The notes beneath the pieces are model-generated. The model was not told the DNA's origin and did not search any database. It saw only the letters and a program-made list of their open reading frames with translations. From contig NC_049997.1 of NCBI RefSeq assembly GCF_000003815.2, positions 12,333,106 to 12,397,105 on the forward strand: a stretch of 64,000 bases of DNA, given 5' to 3'. Both the position numbers and the translations under genes were made by a program. Below, piece after piece: positions 34,560 to 46,844 of this stretch. Position 1 is the stretch's first letter, and each line of letters starts with the position of its first letter. The stretch is from Branchiostoma floridae. Lineage: Eukaryota > Chordata > Leptocardii > Amphioxiformes > Branchiostomatidae.

Positions 34560-37500
34560 TTAGTCTTCCAGACTGTCCGACATACATTCATCCAAGTCCC
34601 CCTGGTAGAGTCCCTTCACCGCCCATGGTGGGGTCCCTTCGGGTACTGTCCTCTCCGACAGCTCATCAGACAGTACCCTAGTGGAACCCCTCTGTGGGCA
34701 AACCTTATCCAACGAGTCCTTCAGTTTCCGCAGGGCCTCCGACTCCCAGGGGAGGCGCCTCACGGTGAACCGCGGGGGGTCATGGTACTCGTCTCCGCTC
34801 GACTCCGAGGATTGGTACTGCTTGGCCAGAATCTCGGTTGCCATCTTTTTGGTCCTGTCTGTCCAAGAGTCCCGGCACTTTTCTAAGGCTCTCCTCCGGC
34901 GATGCACCTTCTGTTAACACAAAGGTTACGTACTAGTTACTTTTTGGTAAAGACTTTTTGGTAAAAACATTTCTTATAATGTTTTCTAACACAATTCTGT
35001 CCGGTATAGATCCATCAGCCTAAAAATATACTTCATAAGAAATCTCTTATGCAACATCCCCCAGTATAATGCACTTGAGCATGTTTAAACTGTGCATACA
35101 CGGGCATGCTGCATTAGAGATCCCTCATACACACTACCTCTTTTGAACTTGCTGAACACCACAAAAATGCCATATAGTCAACATTCTCCTGCATTCTCCT
35201 GCAGTGCCTCATTAGTGGCCTACACAATCATATACCTTGGGTTAGCTCTGCGAAACTCGGGGCTGCATTTGCATTTCCAGGCGTGGCTTCTAACCAACTG
35301 TTAGCCAATCACCTTTAACAGAAGAAAACATTTCCTAAACAGGGCTCGAAATACCACCTGCATATGCAGGTTAGTGCAGTAAAATTGGAGCTGTGCAGGT
35401 ATTTCTGGTGTCTACCTGCACCTAACCTGCACTGGTCCATGTACAGGGTTTTATACAGAAATGTTCTATAATGTAGGTGGATGTGGATTGTTATTAGCTG
35501 CATTGACTGTTAGCACCTATAAAGTATAAAAGAAAAAATAGCAAAGGTTCCTGAACAATTTTGGTATGATCCATACTTACTAAATTCAGAGTGGTGCAGG
35601 TAAAATTTGTCTGGTGCAGGTAATTTTCAATGTTACCTGCACCAGTGCAGGTATGCAGAAAAAAGTATTTCAAGCCCTGCTAAAAGACAATTCTCTGATT
35701 GGCTGACAGATGATTTGAAGCCATGCCTACCTCAGCACAGTTTTGCAGAGCTTCTCCAAGGTATATTTCATAAGCGAAATTCAACATAGAAGAATGTCGG
35801 TGTCACCTGCATTAGACGTTGTTCCTTCCTCATAGCGTTCCTGTGTGCGGTGAGTTTTCCCTTGTCTCGGCGCAATCTGTCGTCCTTCTGGGATCTGTAG
35901 TAACGTTTGGCAGCATCTGAAAGGAATCAACAAGACATGTAATGTTTCTTTCTTTCTTTCTTCTTTCTCCTGTCAAATCTTCAAAGTGATTCATCTCCGC
36001 CGTTCCTGGACCGAATGACCTGAAATTTGGCACAGGGGTAGAATGGGCCAATACCTTGATGCTTTTTTCTCAGTTTTTTCATATCTGCCTCTAAAATGAT
36101 TTTATTGAGATTTTTTTGGTCAATTTTAGACCAAAACTGTATATTTTTGCCCCTGTACCCTGGTATTACAACCAAATGAGCTGAAATTTGACAGAGATGT
36201 GCCTTGATAATGCCCCCATATAAATTCGATAACACTTTTGGTGTACAGTACAGCAAAATGCTTATTTTTGCGATTTTTTGACCAATTTTTGACCAAAAAA
36301 GGACACTTTGGGCCCCTGTACCCTGGTATTACAACCAAATGAGCTGAAATTTGACAGAGATGTGCCTTGATAATGCCCCCATATAAATTCAATAACACTT
36401 TTGGTGTACAGTACAACAAAATGCTTATTTTTGCGATTTTTTTAACGAATTTTTGACCAAAAAAGGACACTTTTGGCTCCTGTACCCTGGTATTACAATT
36501 AAATGACCTAAAATTTGGTATAGATAGGCATTAGATGCTTGGTAACAAGATTCAAGTAAAATTTTTGACATAAACAACTTTAAAATGATTAATTTTGGCA
36601 CTTTTCTGAGGGGAAATTTGCTTTCTTTTGGCCTCCTGACGTGACCTTCCGTGACCCCGCACAGAGCCACACCTGTGCGCGTCAGCCGGAGAGTTAATTG
36701 AATCAAAGACCTAGCCAATCAGCGAAGAGGAGGCCAAAGGCTAATTAATATTCATAAGCGGGGCCTCATGATCCCGCATATAGCAGTGTTCCCGCCAGGG
36801 GGAGCGAAGCCCGCCTAAGGCTCTCGCATTTTAGACTATTCAGAAGGCTTTATATTGTATCAGTTCTTAGGGGCATATCTATGATAATCGCAGCAGTCAC
36901 TTAACTTCTCTTCAGGAGTTTAGCGTAACACTATTTCAGGTCAAACCGTCAAAGGCAACTAAAAACAAACTTTAACGTTACTGAGTTCAACAGTACTTAT
37001 AACTTGTTATCCGAAGTTGAAACGCTAGCGATGGTATTTTCGCTGCGCTGTTAGCTCCGTGCGACTGTTGTTGACGGTCTTATAACGGTATATTTTGCAC
37101 CCCTGTACCCTGGTATGAGTAACATTTGGTATAGATAGGCATAAGATAGTTGGTAAAATGATCCAAGTGAAATTTTTCGGCATTTTTTGGGGGGAAATTG
37201 GTTTTCTTTCGTTCTCCATGCCATGACCTTTCGGACGTTCACCCCACAGAGCCGACATCTGCACCTGCGTCTAGCCGGCAGGAAGAGTTAATTCAATTAA
37301 TGGTTCAGCCAATCAGCGAAATTCAATTAATGGTTCAGCCAATCAGCGAAGAGGAAAGCGAAGGCTAATTAATATTCATAAGCGGGACCNNNNNNNNNNN
37401 NNNNNNNNNNNNNNNNNNNNNNNNNNNNNNNNNNNNNNNNNNNNNNNNNNNNNNNNNNNNNNNNNNNNNNNNNNNNNNNNNNNNNNNNNNNNNNNNNNNN

Positions 37501-40500
37501 NNNNNGCCACGGGGGGGGGGGCAGGTGGGCGAAGCCCCCCCGGAAGCTCTTGCATTTTAGACTATTGAGAAGGCTTCTTTTATCAGTTTTTTTAGGGCCA
37601 TATCTACGATAATTGTAGCAGTCACTTACTTCTCTTCAGCAGTTTGACTTTAAAATATTTCGGGTCAAAGCTTCAAAGACAACTAAAACCTCATAAACAA
37701 CAAACTTTACTCAGCTCAACAGTATACAAAAATATTGTACGGGTTGCCATCCTTAGTTGAAACGCTTATTTATAGCGCTAGTATCTTCGCTGCGCCGTTA
37801 GCCGCCGTGCGACTTTTGTTGACGGTCTGATATCCCTACGTCGCCGCCTCGCTGATATTCCCACGGACATGTTTCAAGAAAAATACCCAGCAAAAAATGC
37901 TGTTCTGCGTCAAATTCTATTCTATAAAACATGTGGGACTCAGTGTTACAGTCTAAATATTTTGTAGAAGCACCGCTGTAGGAAAGAAGGTCCAAGCAAT
38001 GTAAAACATCACGTAGCATGAAGTTCGCTGTCAACTGGCACACAGCACATGACTGTTTGAAACTCTAAGTCTAATCAACAACCTTTGATGAAGTCGGCGA
38101 AAGATGCGTTAGTTAGAAAATCTGCGTTTAGTTTTGATACGTAATTATAAGTTAGACAGTGGCGAGAATGATTATTTTCTCATCAATATTTCTCTTCAGT
38201 ATTATTTGAACTTAATTGTACATCTAAACAATTGGCTTACCTGTGCAATGTTTATATGATTAATGATCAGTGTACTGAAATCATGTGTAACGTATGGCTC
38301 CTAGTCAATAGATCAGCATTTTCTCTATAGTGACCAGCTGTCTATAGTGGCCACATTTCCTAGTGCTGTTGTTGTTTGACATAAACTTTGGACATTTAAA
38401 TTGTAATTAACTTTAAACTGCCAGAGTTTCAGCCCAATAAAACACTCTCAGCGCCAGGGTATGAACAGACTGACCAGACAGACGAAAATAAATCCTCGAA
38501 CAAGGTTCAATCGTATCTTCCGGGTCTGGCAGGAAGTTGTTAAACTAAAATAAGAATAGGCTCGATGGCTGACTGCATACAAAGTAAAACAGTTTAACAG
38601 TTTTACAGCTTGAAGAAAACAAACGCTCCTACAGTACCTGCACCTGCTTGATAATTATTAAATTGTATGCCCTACTTGAATTAAAAAAGTTCACTGCAAT
38701 AATAAATGTACCCACATCACAAGGAGCTTATACTTTTTTAAACTTACACCTAGTTATCGTACTGAAAATTGTTAATGACATTACATGAAGTCATTCAACA
38801 ATTTTCAGTCATGATGAAAATTTTCTGAATAGAAGGTGTGATTATTGTCATTTTCTGAAAAATAGAAGCAAGCTCTGTTTTTACCTGGAATCAATTCACA
38901 ATACCAGTCCACTTTGGGGGATAATGTACTGTTAAGAGGATGTTCCATTTTTGCGCAGGGGTGATTTGGAACAGTCCAATGTTGCGTGGAAAGGGGTATG
39001 GCTGAAATATGCTGTATTTGCTCTTAAGCAAATGTCGGCCTTTCTAGTTAAAGCTTTAATTATTTCAATCATAGAGTTTTTATCAAGTCTCAAGTAAACT
39101 TGTTCAACAATCATAAATATTATGACTTGTAATAGTCATTGTAATGCACAACTCAATGTACATTTAAGGTAAATGTTCAATGCATTTGATAATGATTGTA
39201 CAAATACACTTCAAACATACAACAACATTATGGTGTTTCAAACATACAAAGAATATGGGTGTCCAAAATCATCATTACCATATGGTATTTCAAATGTATA
39301 CAGAATGTGGATTTCCAAAAATATGGTATCTACATAATTATATAGTTTACCAACTTCCTGCTTTTTTTGCTGTTACATTGTATTTCCCAATTGCCTTCAA
39401 TTTTATCTAAAAAAATTATTTATTGGTTTGGCTGTTCAGAACATAGAGCCAAGGCTGCCCAACTAGCCTATGGCCATTAGTGTTACATCAGAGCTCATCG
39501 GCCCACACTCAACAGAGACGGGGGGCGACATAGACTTTCTGATATTTATGACCCCCTCCTGCAAAAGTGGTGTCTTCCTGACATCACTGCTGGAGTGAGA
39601 AAGGGTCATTCTGTGAACAAGGTTTATGGAGATCGACCGAAAATTTAGGGGTAAGTCCCTACATTATCTTTGTGTTGGAATGAAAGTTGAGCAATTCTCT
39701 ATAATATATTCTACCAACACAGATGAACTTTCATGCTAAATTCCACTCATGATAATTCTGGGAAAAGACAAATTTTTTAACACTTCAATCCTAGGATGGC
39801 AACTTGTTACTTGAAGCCAATGAAGGCATGACTCTTCAAGTATGTATGATGACACTTAAAGACAATCACCTTTCACTTCCATTGGTGAAAAGGGACATTT
39901 CTGTTCGCCACCGTACTCTTTGGCGATTTCCAAGTGAAGGGTCTGCAGTACTCGCTGGTTGTACCGTGAGGTCAGTCTATAGGGTAAAATGTAGTCATTA
40001 TATGCAAAACACTCAATAGATTGACATGTATCCTATAATTGAAATCAGAGGTGGGTACTGGACTACAAGTACAGAAAATTCAGGTACTTGAACCTCGACC
40101 TAATTGTGCATGAAAACTTGTGAATGGAAAATACTCAAAACAATGGTCCAATTTTCTACAAATAAAGGAATCCGTTTGATGTAGTTAGTATTCGACTTCT
40201 ATTGGCGTTTTAAAGTCCTATCTTCATGTATAAAGAACACTAATAAATGTCTTTGTTAAATAAGACCAACTTTTACAGTAGACACTTGGAGAAAAGAACT
40301 ATCAACTCTCTTCTACTTTGCTCCTCTACTTTTCTTAGGCTGGTATAATCTGTTCATTTTCTAATTGTTCCATTGATTTTTTTTGGTCCAACAAGAAAAA
40401 ATGGTTTTGTACAAGTACACCGGGATGTACCGCTACCCACCCCTAATTGAATTGGTACATGTACAATAAAGACTATGCAATTTGTGTATATGTGTATATG

Positions 40501-42721
40501 TACCATGTGTTAAACATAAATTACAAGTACTCTTGATAAAAACTTGAGCTCATCTACATGTACATGTACATTTCACAAACTATTTTCAACAGATAAAAGA
40601 CTCCTAGTATTTATAAAAGACTCCTAGTATTTCCTTGTGATGAATACTAGCTTGATACACATTTCCTTTTCTGCATATCCCATAAGTTGGATCATGATAC
40701 TTACGCTTCATTCAAGTTGAATCCGTTAAAATCATTGTCACCCTCCAGAAGAGTTTTGTACACCTTCCTCAAGTCAACCTGAAACAGTTGCAAATCAAAG
40801 ACTCACATAATGAAACACAACACTGGAATATAATATCATTGATGCAACCTTAATTCTAACATTTTCTTGGCACATGTTTTGGTCAGGGCTCTAGCCAGTG
40901 TCCGTTTTTCCGTCAATCGACGGAAATTTGCTGCGTGTGACGGAATTTTTTAAAAACCAATCCGTCAACCTTGACGGACAAAAATTCTTGGTGGAAGCTA
41001 CAGGCGGCTTTGAGACGCTGTCCACGGTCGGTAGGCCACACACTGTTTGTCTTGCTATTGTTATGATTGTTGCCTTAGTGTGTCGGCCCTTTCGCATACC
41101 ATAATCTCATTAAAAACCCATTTTTCAAGGTCTCAGTTCCGTCTTTCTAACTTAATTTTCACGGTTTTTCGCGACAATGGGAATTGGCTGACAGAAAACA
41201 AATTCGAGCTGGCTAGAGCCCTGGTTTTGGTCTACCTTCTTCATGGCCTGAATGGACTACACAGCAAGCAAATTATTGCTTTTGTCAATGGGGGCAATTT
41301 TCAGGACCAAGAAAAAGTGTTTGTCAAGGCCAGGTGGTCAGATTATTCTGACTACTTGTAATTATTATGCACAATAATGTCATATCATGTACCATAAATC
41401 ATTGTTGGTAATTGATAGTTACTGTGTTTCAACCCGAAAAAAATTGGCTTTTTGCACACCACATTAGCTTACTTATTCTAAGAAATATAAGTCAATCATA
41501 GAATTGTAATGGCTCAAAAACAAGCAGAAAGACTCATCTCACAGCCACTCCATATTTGTTGAAATGCAAAAAAGTTTGTGCAAAATAAGTACATAAAAAT
41601 GGAACTATTTGAAGGACATGCAGATATTTTGTCATTGGTCAAATGGCAAATTGCCATACGATACATACAATTTACTATTATTGAATGGCTAGTGGTAATT
41701 GTGTTATTCATTATTGACAATATCAGGATTAGTCTATCATACTTACTCTACACCTATCGGGCACCTTGGAGTTGTGTGCCGTTTTGCGTCGTTTTCTACG
41801 ACTCCCATTCTCCTCTTCCCCCTCCCCCTGGCCGCCGGACATGCTGGGTTCATGAACTCTCTGCTGCTGTTGGTCGCGGAGTTCTTGAATCGCTCTCCTA
41901 TTTTCCGCCACCTGTTTCACTAGCTCGTGAAGGACGCCGTACACCATGTTCTCACTTTGGCCCTGTTCTAAAACATTTCCGAATGACGCCAGCAGATCTT
42001 CCGCCATGACAGTGGGAAGGGCGGGCTCGCGACGGGAACTATTTTCTATACAATCATGACACCTGTCAATCTCGTTTTCAGATGTACAGTCTCTGCTTTG
42101 ATCGATCGGCTCCTGTTTTAACCCGCAGGAATGAGCATGTTGTACTGCAGGATCTAACTCGCTACTTGCATCTTTTTCAGTGACGTTTGTAACAGTTTCA
42201 TCATCTTTAGATGACATGCTCCAGCCGATGTTGTTACTTACAGTAACGCGGACAGGAACAGCTGTCATACCCTCGTCACTTCTGCTGTCTTTTTGAACAG
42301 CACGCTGTCTTTGATCCACTCTCTCAATGCTTGAGTCTGCTTCTTCTAAGTCTGACAGACTGCACGAAACAGATGGGTTTATACGACTAGTCCCTTCTGT
42401 TCTATGTGAAGGTAAACTAATGACAGTTGTACTGTTTTGTGGACTGGATCCAGGCGTGGTTCCTACTTGTGGCATCTGGAGGATGTCCAGATCGGAGCTT
42501 GCTCCCGCGCCCTCCCTGTGGTACTCTTGTTCCATCACATCCTGCAGGATCCTCAGCAGATGTTCCCTACAGTTTCCTGTGGTGCTGGTGTCTGTACTGA
42601 TGTTCCTTCTCCTGAGTTCTGTAACCACCTCTTCCATATACAGCCTGGGTAACACAGCCAGGGTCACCTCTCGGGATAGGCCACAGAGATGCTCTTTCAG
42701 TCCATCCATTTTTCTATACAA
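34560..42721 (-). CDS. unknown multi-exon gene with SAP-like N terminus and basic/acidic C terminus
   Basis: Minus-strand exons: 42721-41747 (325 codons, ends phase 0), 40778-40705, 35916-35807, 34910-34560 (stop TAA). All have good splice borders. The N terminus (LPRLYMEEVVTELRRRNI, then NCREHLLRILQDVME) resembles a SAP DNA-binding motif. A long Ser/Thr/Glu-rich middle follows, ending with a Lys/Arg cluster (RRKRRKTAHNSK) that suggests nuclear location. The last exons are basic (RYYRSQKDDRLRRDKGK) and finish with SSESSGDEY, then RFTVRRLPWESEALRKLKD. That pattern recalls the C-terminal region of uncharacterised proteins found with KDZ/Zisupton-like transposons, a resemblance from memory only. 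Exon 2 leaves two bases while exon 3 needs one, so an exon between 40705 and 35916 is missing from my model, or the gene is broken there. Function unknown. Confidence 0.6.
35340..35679. mobile_element. 340-bp MITE with CAGGGCT ends
   Basis: Begins CAGGGCTCGAAATAC and ends with the reverse complement of CAGGGCTTGAAATAC (14 of 15). The interior is rich in repeated TGCAGGT/ACCTGCA words. Only CTAAA is shared by the flanks, so the 8-bp target duplication expected for hAT is not clear. Lies in the last intron of the minus-strand gene. Confidence 0.6.
35996..36640. repeat. about 163-bp tandem repeat, roughly four copies
   Basis: CCTGTACCCTGGTATTACAA recurs at about 36151, 36314 and 36477, with a diverged first copy to the left. 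Units share a run of ACCAAA and TTTTTG words. Intronic. Confidence 0.82.
36480..37840. repeat. two diverged copies of a 600-700 bp segment around a gap
   Basis: Copy A (about 36480-37080) and copy B (about 37090-37840) share in order the CTGTACCCTGGTAT block, GCCAATCAGCGAAGAGG, TAATTAATATTCATAAGCGG, CATTTTAGACTATT and the TGTTGACGGTCT end. A 30-bp word starting ATTCAATTAATGG is tandemly doubled at 37291-37350. Confidence 0.75.
37390..37505. other. assembly gap (116 N)
   Basis: N run inside repeat copy B, next to a G-rich run. Confidence 0.98.
37841..40704. other. intronic sequence without recognised genes
   Basis: AT-rich. A fragment at 38400-38470 is an inverted relative of dispersed sequence at about 13820-13870 and 32510-32565. 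An exon needed to repair the phase of the surrounding minus-strand gene may be hidden here. Confidence 0.4.
40884..41223. mobile_element. 340-bp hAT-type MITE with perfect 8-bp target duplication
   Basis: 14-bp perfect terminal inverted repeats CAGGGCTCTAGCCA. The 8 bp GTTTTGGT flank both sides exactly (40876-40883 and 41224-41231), diagnostic of a hAT-superfamily insertion. The interior has CCGTCAA/TTGACGG inverted words. No coding capacity. In intron 1 of the minus-strand gene. Confidence 0.9.
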
Positions 42722-43794
42722 ACAACATGGAAGAGTAAATCAAAGTCTGAGGAAATACTGCTGCGGCAGTGCTGCCCGAGGTGTCACTGTGAAATACATG
42801 TACATGTAGCTTACATTTAGACCTACCCAAATCAATGGAGGATAGAGGGAGAAAGTCTTGCACATCCAACTACAAGAAACTAACTCGAATAAATGATGAT
42901 GATGTGTGTGTGTGTAGGCTTTACATTGTCTATTTGTGTGTATGTGAGTGTGCCACATTTGTGTGTGTAATACATGTCTTGTGTGTTTGTTATTATGTAA
43001 CCGTTATGTGTGTGTGTGTGTGTGTGTTTGACTTAAGACTGTTTTATGTGTGTACTAGAAATAGTAGAATGTGTGTACAAGTGTGTGCTGTGCTGTGTCT
43101 TGTGTGTGTGTGTGTGTTTGTGTGTTAGGAACTAATCAGAGGCTAGAACTGCTGTGTAAATTATAACGTTATATATAATGAACAATTACTGGGAACCCAA
43201 TGGTATAGTTAATGACCTGGTCCCAAAACAAGTAGATCATGATCATGTACAGTAGGGTGGCTCATTTTATTTTTACTTTCACGCAATACTTTATCTAGCT
43301 AATGATAAAGCGCTACAGGGAAAACATTTTTTTTTCACGAAATTGGTGCCTCTCTAGTTTCCACAGGCCTCAGAGTTTTCATGGTTTGTCTCTTGTCTCT
43401 ACTACCATAAAAATTCAAGTCGCCCTCCCCACCATTTGTTTACGAGCAAAATCTTCCCCAACGTCATAGCTTCAAATTATTACCGTTAAGGCTAAGATAG
43501 AGTACCTACCAGTCGACTGGCTGAGCTACAGTTGTCGTAACCAGCACTCGATACAAAAGTAAGCGTTCAATGTGTGTATTCCGCGAATGGGAAAAGAATA
43601 ATTCTGGTTGGAAAATGACTGGGAAATACATACATGTCCTCAGAGGTTAAAAGTCAAAGATCAAATTATTACCTGATTATCTCCATGCTCCATAGGTTCC
43701 TGTTTTGGAAAATGGGAGGTTAAAGAGTCGCCTGATCGTCACTATATAAGGTTGTTGTTGTCGTAAATGTTTAACGTCTACTTCACCGCTAGAC
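42722..43794. other. intergenic region with TG microsatellites
   Basis: TG/GTGT runs at about 42905-42970 and 43005-43125. It lies between the starts of the minus-strand gene and the plus-strand candidate at 43832, so it may hold promoters for both. No clear core elements seen. Confidence 0.5.
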
Positions 43795-43831
43795 ATGGTC
43801 TCTTGGTGCTTTAGAAACGTACGCGTTTGTC

Positions 43832-44035
43832 ATGTCTGGCGACGAAAAAAGGAGGTAATGTTCTGATACTATGTGTGTAATCAGGTTACAATTTGCCAAT
43901 CACCTTTGACCCGAAAGCTGACCTCGCCGAAAGAGCGACTTCTCCACCGAGAAAGAATTTTCGCAAGTTTGCACCGCCAAATGTATACCCAGTTATCTGT
44001 AAAACAAGCTTAGAGATCACCGACGGATGTCGCAG
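43832..44035 (+). CDS. candidate first two exons of an unknown gene
   Basis: Exon 43832-43854 starts MSGDEK and ends in AG/gtaatg. Exon 43885-44035 follows an ATCAG acceptor, reads LPITFDPKADLAERATSPPR and NFRKFAPPNVYPVICK, and ends CGCAG/gtatc. As written the phases differ by one. One base fewer in the A6 run at about 43845-43850 would join them, so a homopolymer miscount is possible. No domain is recognised and later exons were not found. Confidence 0.4.
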
Positions 44036-45397
44036 GTATCAATCTGGTGGGTACAATGTATTTACGGTACTGAAATCAAGTAATTGTGAAGAGAACTAGC
44101 AAAAGCAATATGATACAACGCCCCCCTCCCCACTATAGTGGGAAAAGGCAAGAGGCCTAGGGGCGATATATTGTTTTTGTGCTAGAGCTGTGTAAGTTTT
44201 ACATTTTACAAAAACATTAGAGTATTTTGACTTCACCCCAAGGAATTGAACTGAGAAGTGTTTTCGGCGTCTCTCTTCGAGTGTGTGTGTGCACGTGTGT
44301 GTGTGTGTGTCTGTGTGTGTACCATGTGTGTGTGTGTGTGGTTGTGTGATTGTGTGTGTGTGTGTGTGTGCCGTGTGTGTGATTGTGTGTGTGTGTATGT
44401 GTGTGTGTGTGCGTGTGTGGGGGGGGGGGTTGTGCGTGTGGCTGTGTGTGTGTGGCTGTGTTTGTCTGTAAGTGTGTGTGAGGGAGGGAGGGCAGGGCTT
44501 AAGTTTACCATCTCTGACTGCTTTATACGCAATCTTTTTAACTACTCTTTCACATGGTCATATTTTTATGAACAGGTGAAGGTAACGGGAGGGGGCCATA
44601 CTTCGACAGGGGTCCAAATTTCGACAGGTTTTAAAAATCATTGTTGCGGAGAAATGCATAGATGCCTGCACATGAGAAGTACACTAGCTGTAGACTAAAC
44701 CTCGTTGTAAATAACTACAAAGGCGGGGTATGTGTCGAAGTTAGCAAGTCCCACAGATAACGATTGAAAAACTTGCACAAGTTTGACGCCTTCCGTGCAA
44801 GTTGACGAGCGAACGTATCGAGACCATGGCCCGGGAAACTCTTGAATTATTCTTCGCAAAATACGACATGTGAAAAAATACCACCACACATAGAAATGAT
44901 GTTTATTAGCCTTCCGAAAAATAATACCTGTGTTCTGTTCTGCCTTTAACTGGGTTGGATAAACGGAGCTAAAATGATGCCACAATTTTCACGCAGTCTG
45001 GGCCCCGCCATTTTACTATCACGCACGAAGGCGGGCGAGCGATGCTCAACACATTGAACTCAGTCAACCCGTCCGTCGAGCGACAAACATTCAAGAAAAA
45101 TCGATCCCTACCGACTAAAAAATCCCGTAGCCATTGCTGCTGCCAAAAGACAGGATGAAAAGGCAATCAAGGAAGCCGAAAAGCGAAAATGCCATCACAG
45201 TCCGACGTAACAATGCGCTGCCGTTTTGCGGCAAGTTGGTCTCACCGTGAGAGGTAAACGTTGTAACACACCGTATTTGAATAAGTCGCGTAATACAAAA
45301 TATGACCCATATTTGGTACAAAAAGATTATAATGAAGACTTTTAGTGCTATTCTATTTGCATAAGTTGTTTAAAAATACACGGCGATGGTCTGTTTG
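44036..45397. other. non-coding region left of the retroelement
   Basis: A (TG)n microsatellite with a G10 run lies at about 44279-44475. No supported exon. Confidence 0.5.
44279..44475. repeat. (TG)n microsatellite
   Basis: TGTG runs interrupted by CCATG, ATTG and a run of about ten G. Confidence 0.92.
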
Positions 45398-45587
45398 TGT
45401 TGCCATGTAGAAATAACCCCCTTTATGGATAATGGGATAGTCCGAGCCGACACGCATGCGTCGGGGAGTAGCCGGGGAAAAGAAATAAAGATCAGTTCAC
45501 GTCGTCTCAACTCCAGTCTCCTAGTCGCTCTTGTGTCACCTCTGGGCTCCCTAAACATCATCTAAAGTGGACAGAACGAGGGTAACA
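45398..45587 (+). repeat. 5' LTR
   Basis: Starts TGTTGCCATG and ends GGGTAACA (TG...CA ends). Contains AATAAAG, a possible polyadenylation signal. Confidence 0.93.
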
Positions 45588-45590
45588 AAA

Positions 45591-45608
45591 TGGAGGTTCT
45601 ACCGAGAT
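45591..45608 (+). promoter_or_regulatory. candidate primer-binding site
   Basis: TGGAGGTTCTACCGAGAT, 3 nt past the 5' LTR, starts with the TGG that pairs with a tRNA CCA end. I could not identify the tRNA. Confidence 0.5.
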
Positions 45609-45884
45609 CGTAAAACTTAGAGGAAAGGGAGCCGATCGGATGATCACGACAGGAGAAGTTTGACCGCCACTGGAACCCGACGTTGTGACAGAAAAGGATT
45701 CGCGCCAAAGAAGACACGTGACCACAGGTCAGAGAGGTCAATTTGTTGTAAACAAATAGTTCAGAGGTCAACAAGATGGCGCTGCGGTTGTAGAGGGGGA
45801 GGTCGGCAGTTCTTTATCGGAGGAACTAAGTTCAGGAGTGTTGTACTTTTTGTGTAGCGGGTAGATTCTTGACGTGAACCAACC

Positions 45885-46844
45885 ATGACGGACACGCTCA
45901 TAGAGCAGGCCACGAAAATGGGCCTAGAAGGGCCGAGTATCCTCGAGTATGTCGAAAAACAACAGGCCATTGAGAGGGATGAGAGGGCAAGGGAAAGAGA
46001 TGCTCAGAGGAAGCATGAGTTGGAGCTAGAGGCCCTAAAGCTGAAACAAGCTGAAATTAAAGCGGTACAAAAGCAAAATGCGGAGGAGGTCAAGGCGAAG
46101 ACGCCAAGATTACCAAGCTTCACAGAAGGCGAAGGAATAGACGAGTACCTCTTGAGGTTTGAGAGATTTGCACGTGCTAACCACTGGGCGGAAAACACGT
46201 GGGCGTCCCTACTGAGCGCCCTACTCACGGGGAGGGCACTGGAAGTTTATAGCAGGCTATCGGATGATGATGCAAAAGATTACAAGAAAGTGAAGGATGC
46301 CATTCTTAAGAGATATGAACTTACGGAAGACGGGTTCAAGAAGAAGTTCAGGTCTGAAGTTCCTCAGGAGGGGGAAGGGCCGGACCAGTACATTGTACGT
46401 CTTAGGGGTTACCTGAACAGGTGGATCGAGCTGTCTGATACCCCCAAGACATATGAAGGAATTTGTGACTTGATCATCCAGGAACAATTCCTGGATCTGT
46501 GCCCTGTGGATTTGTCAGTCCACCTGCGGGAGAGGAAACCGAAGTCTCTGGAGGAGTTAGGGAAGATGAGCGGGCAGTACCTGATTGCACATGGCCGTGG
46601 TCTGTTTGAAGGGGCACGCCCGCGCAACCCACCCCGAACAGACCAGGTGTTGTCTGGTACAGCCAATGTGCGGGTTGTCACAACATCAGCAACCTCCAGG
46701 CGGCGGTGTGACAGGTGTATCCAGAATGAGGCAGAGTGGTGTGGGCACTGCTTCCGCTGCGGCGGAAGCAACCATATTGCCAGACGGTGCTGGAAACAGG
46801 GAAACGCCGCGAGGACACCCCCAAGGGACGAGGGGTCGTCCTAA
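45885..46844 (+). CDS. retrotransposon Gag with CCHC zinc knuckle
   Basis: 319 residues. A charged helical N terminus (many Glu, Lys, Arg and Ala from residue 25 to 65) is followed by a capsid-like region and a CCHC knuckle [14 protein letters not shown] near residues 289-302 (C-X2-C-X4-H-X4-C). Gag packages element RNA in the cytoplasm. Its 3' end overlaps pol by about 109 nt, with pol in the -1 frame relative to gag. I saw no classic heptamer slippery site in the overlap, so the mode of pol expression is unclear. The 300-nt leader contains the candidate primer site. Confidence 0.9.
   Translation: MTDTLIEQATKMGLEGPSILEYVEKQQAIERDERARERDAQRKHELELEALKLKQAEIKAVQKQNAEEVKAKTPRLPSFTEGEGIDEYLLRFERFARANHWAENTWASLLSALLTGRALEVYSRLSDDDAKDYKKVKDAILKRYELTEDGFKKKFRSEVPQEGEGPDQYIVRLRGYLNRWIELSDTPKTYEGICDLIIQEQFLDLCPVDLSVHLRERKPKSLEELGKMSGQYLIAHGRGLFEGARPRNPPRTDQVLSGTANVRVVTTSATSRRRCDRCIQNEAEWCGHCFRCGGSNHIARRCWKQGNAARTPPRDEGSS

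Noticed and set aside
40898-41361. Plus-strand frames over the 340-bp MITE
   Set aside because: They lie across inverted repeats of a non-coding MITE and its flank.
44233-44698. Cys/Val-rich and Thr/His-rich frames across the TG tract
   Set aside because: Translation of a dinucleotide repeat.
45775-45800. AAGATGGCGCTG as a YY1 site and gene start
   Set aside because: The ATG there has no long frame; gag starts at 45885.
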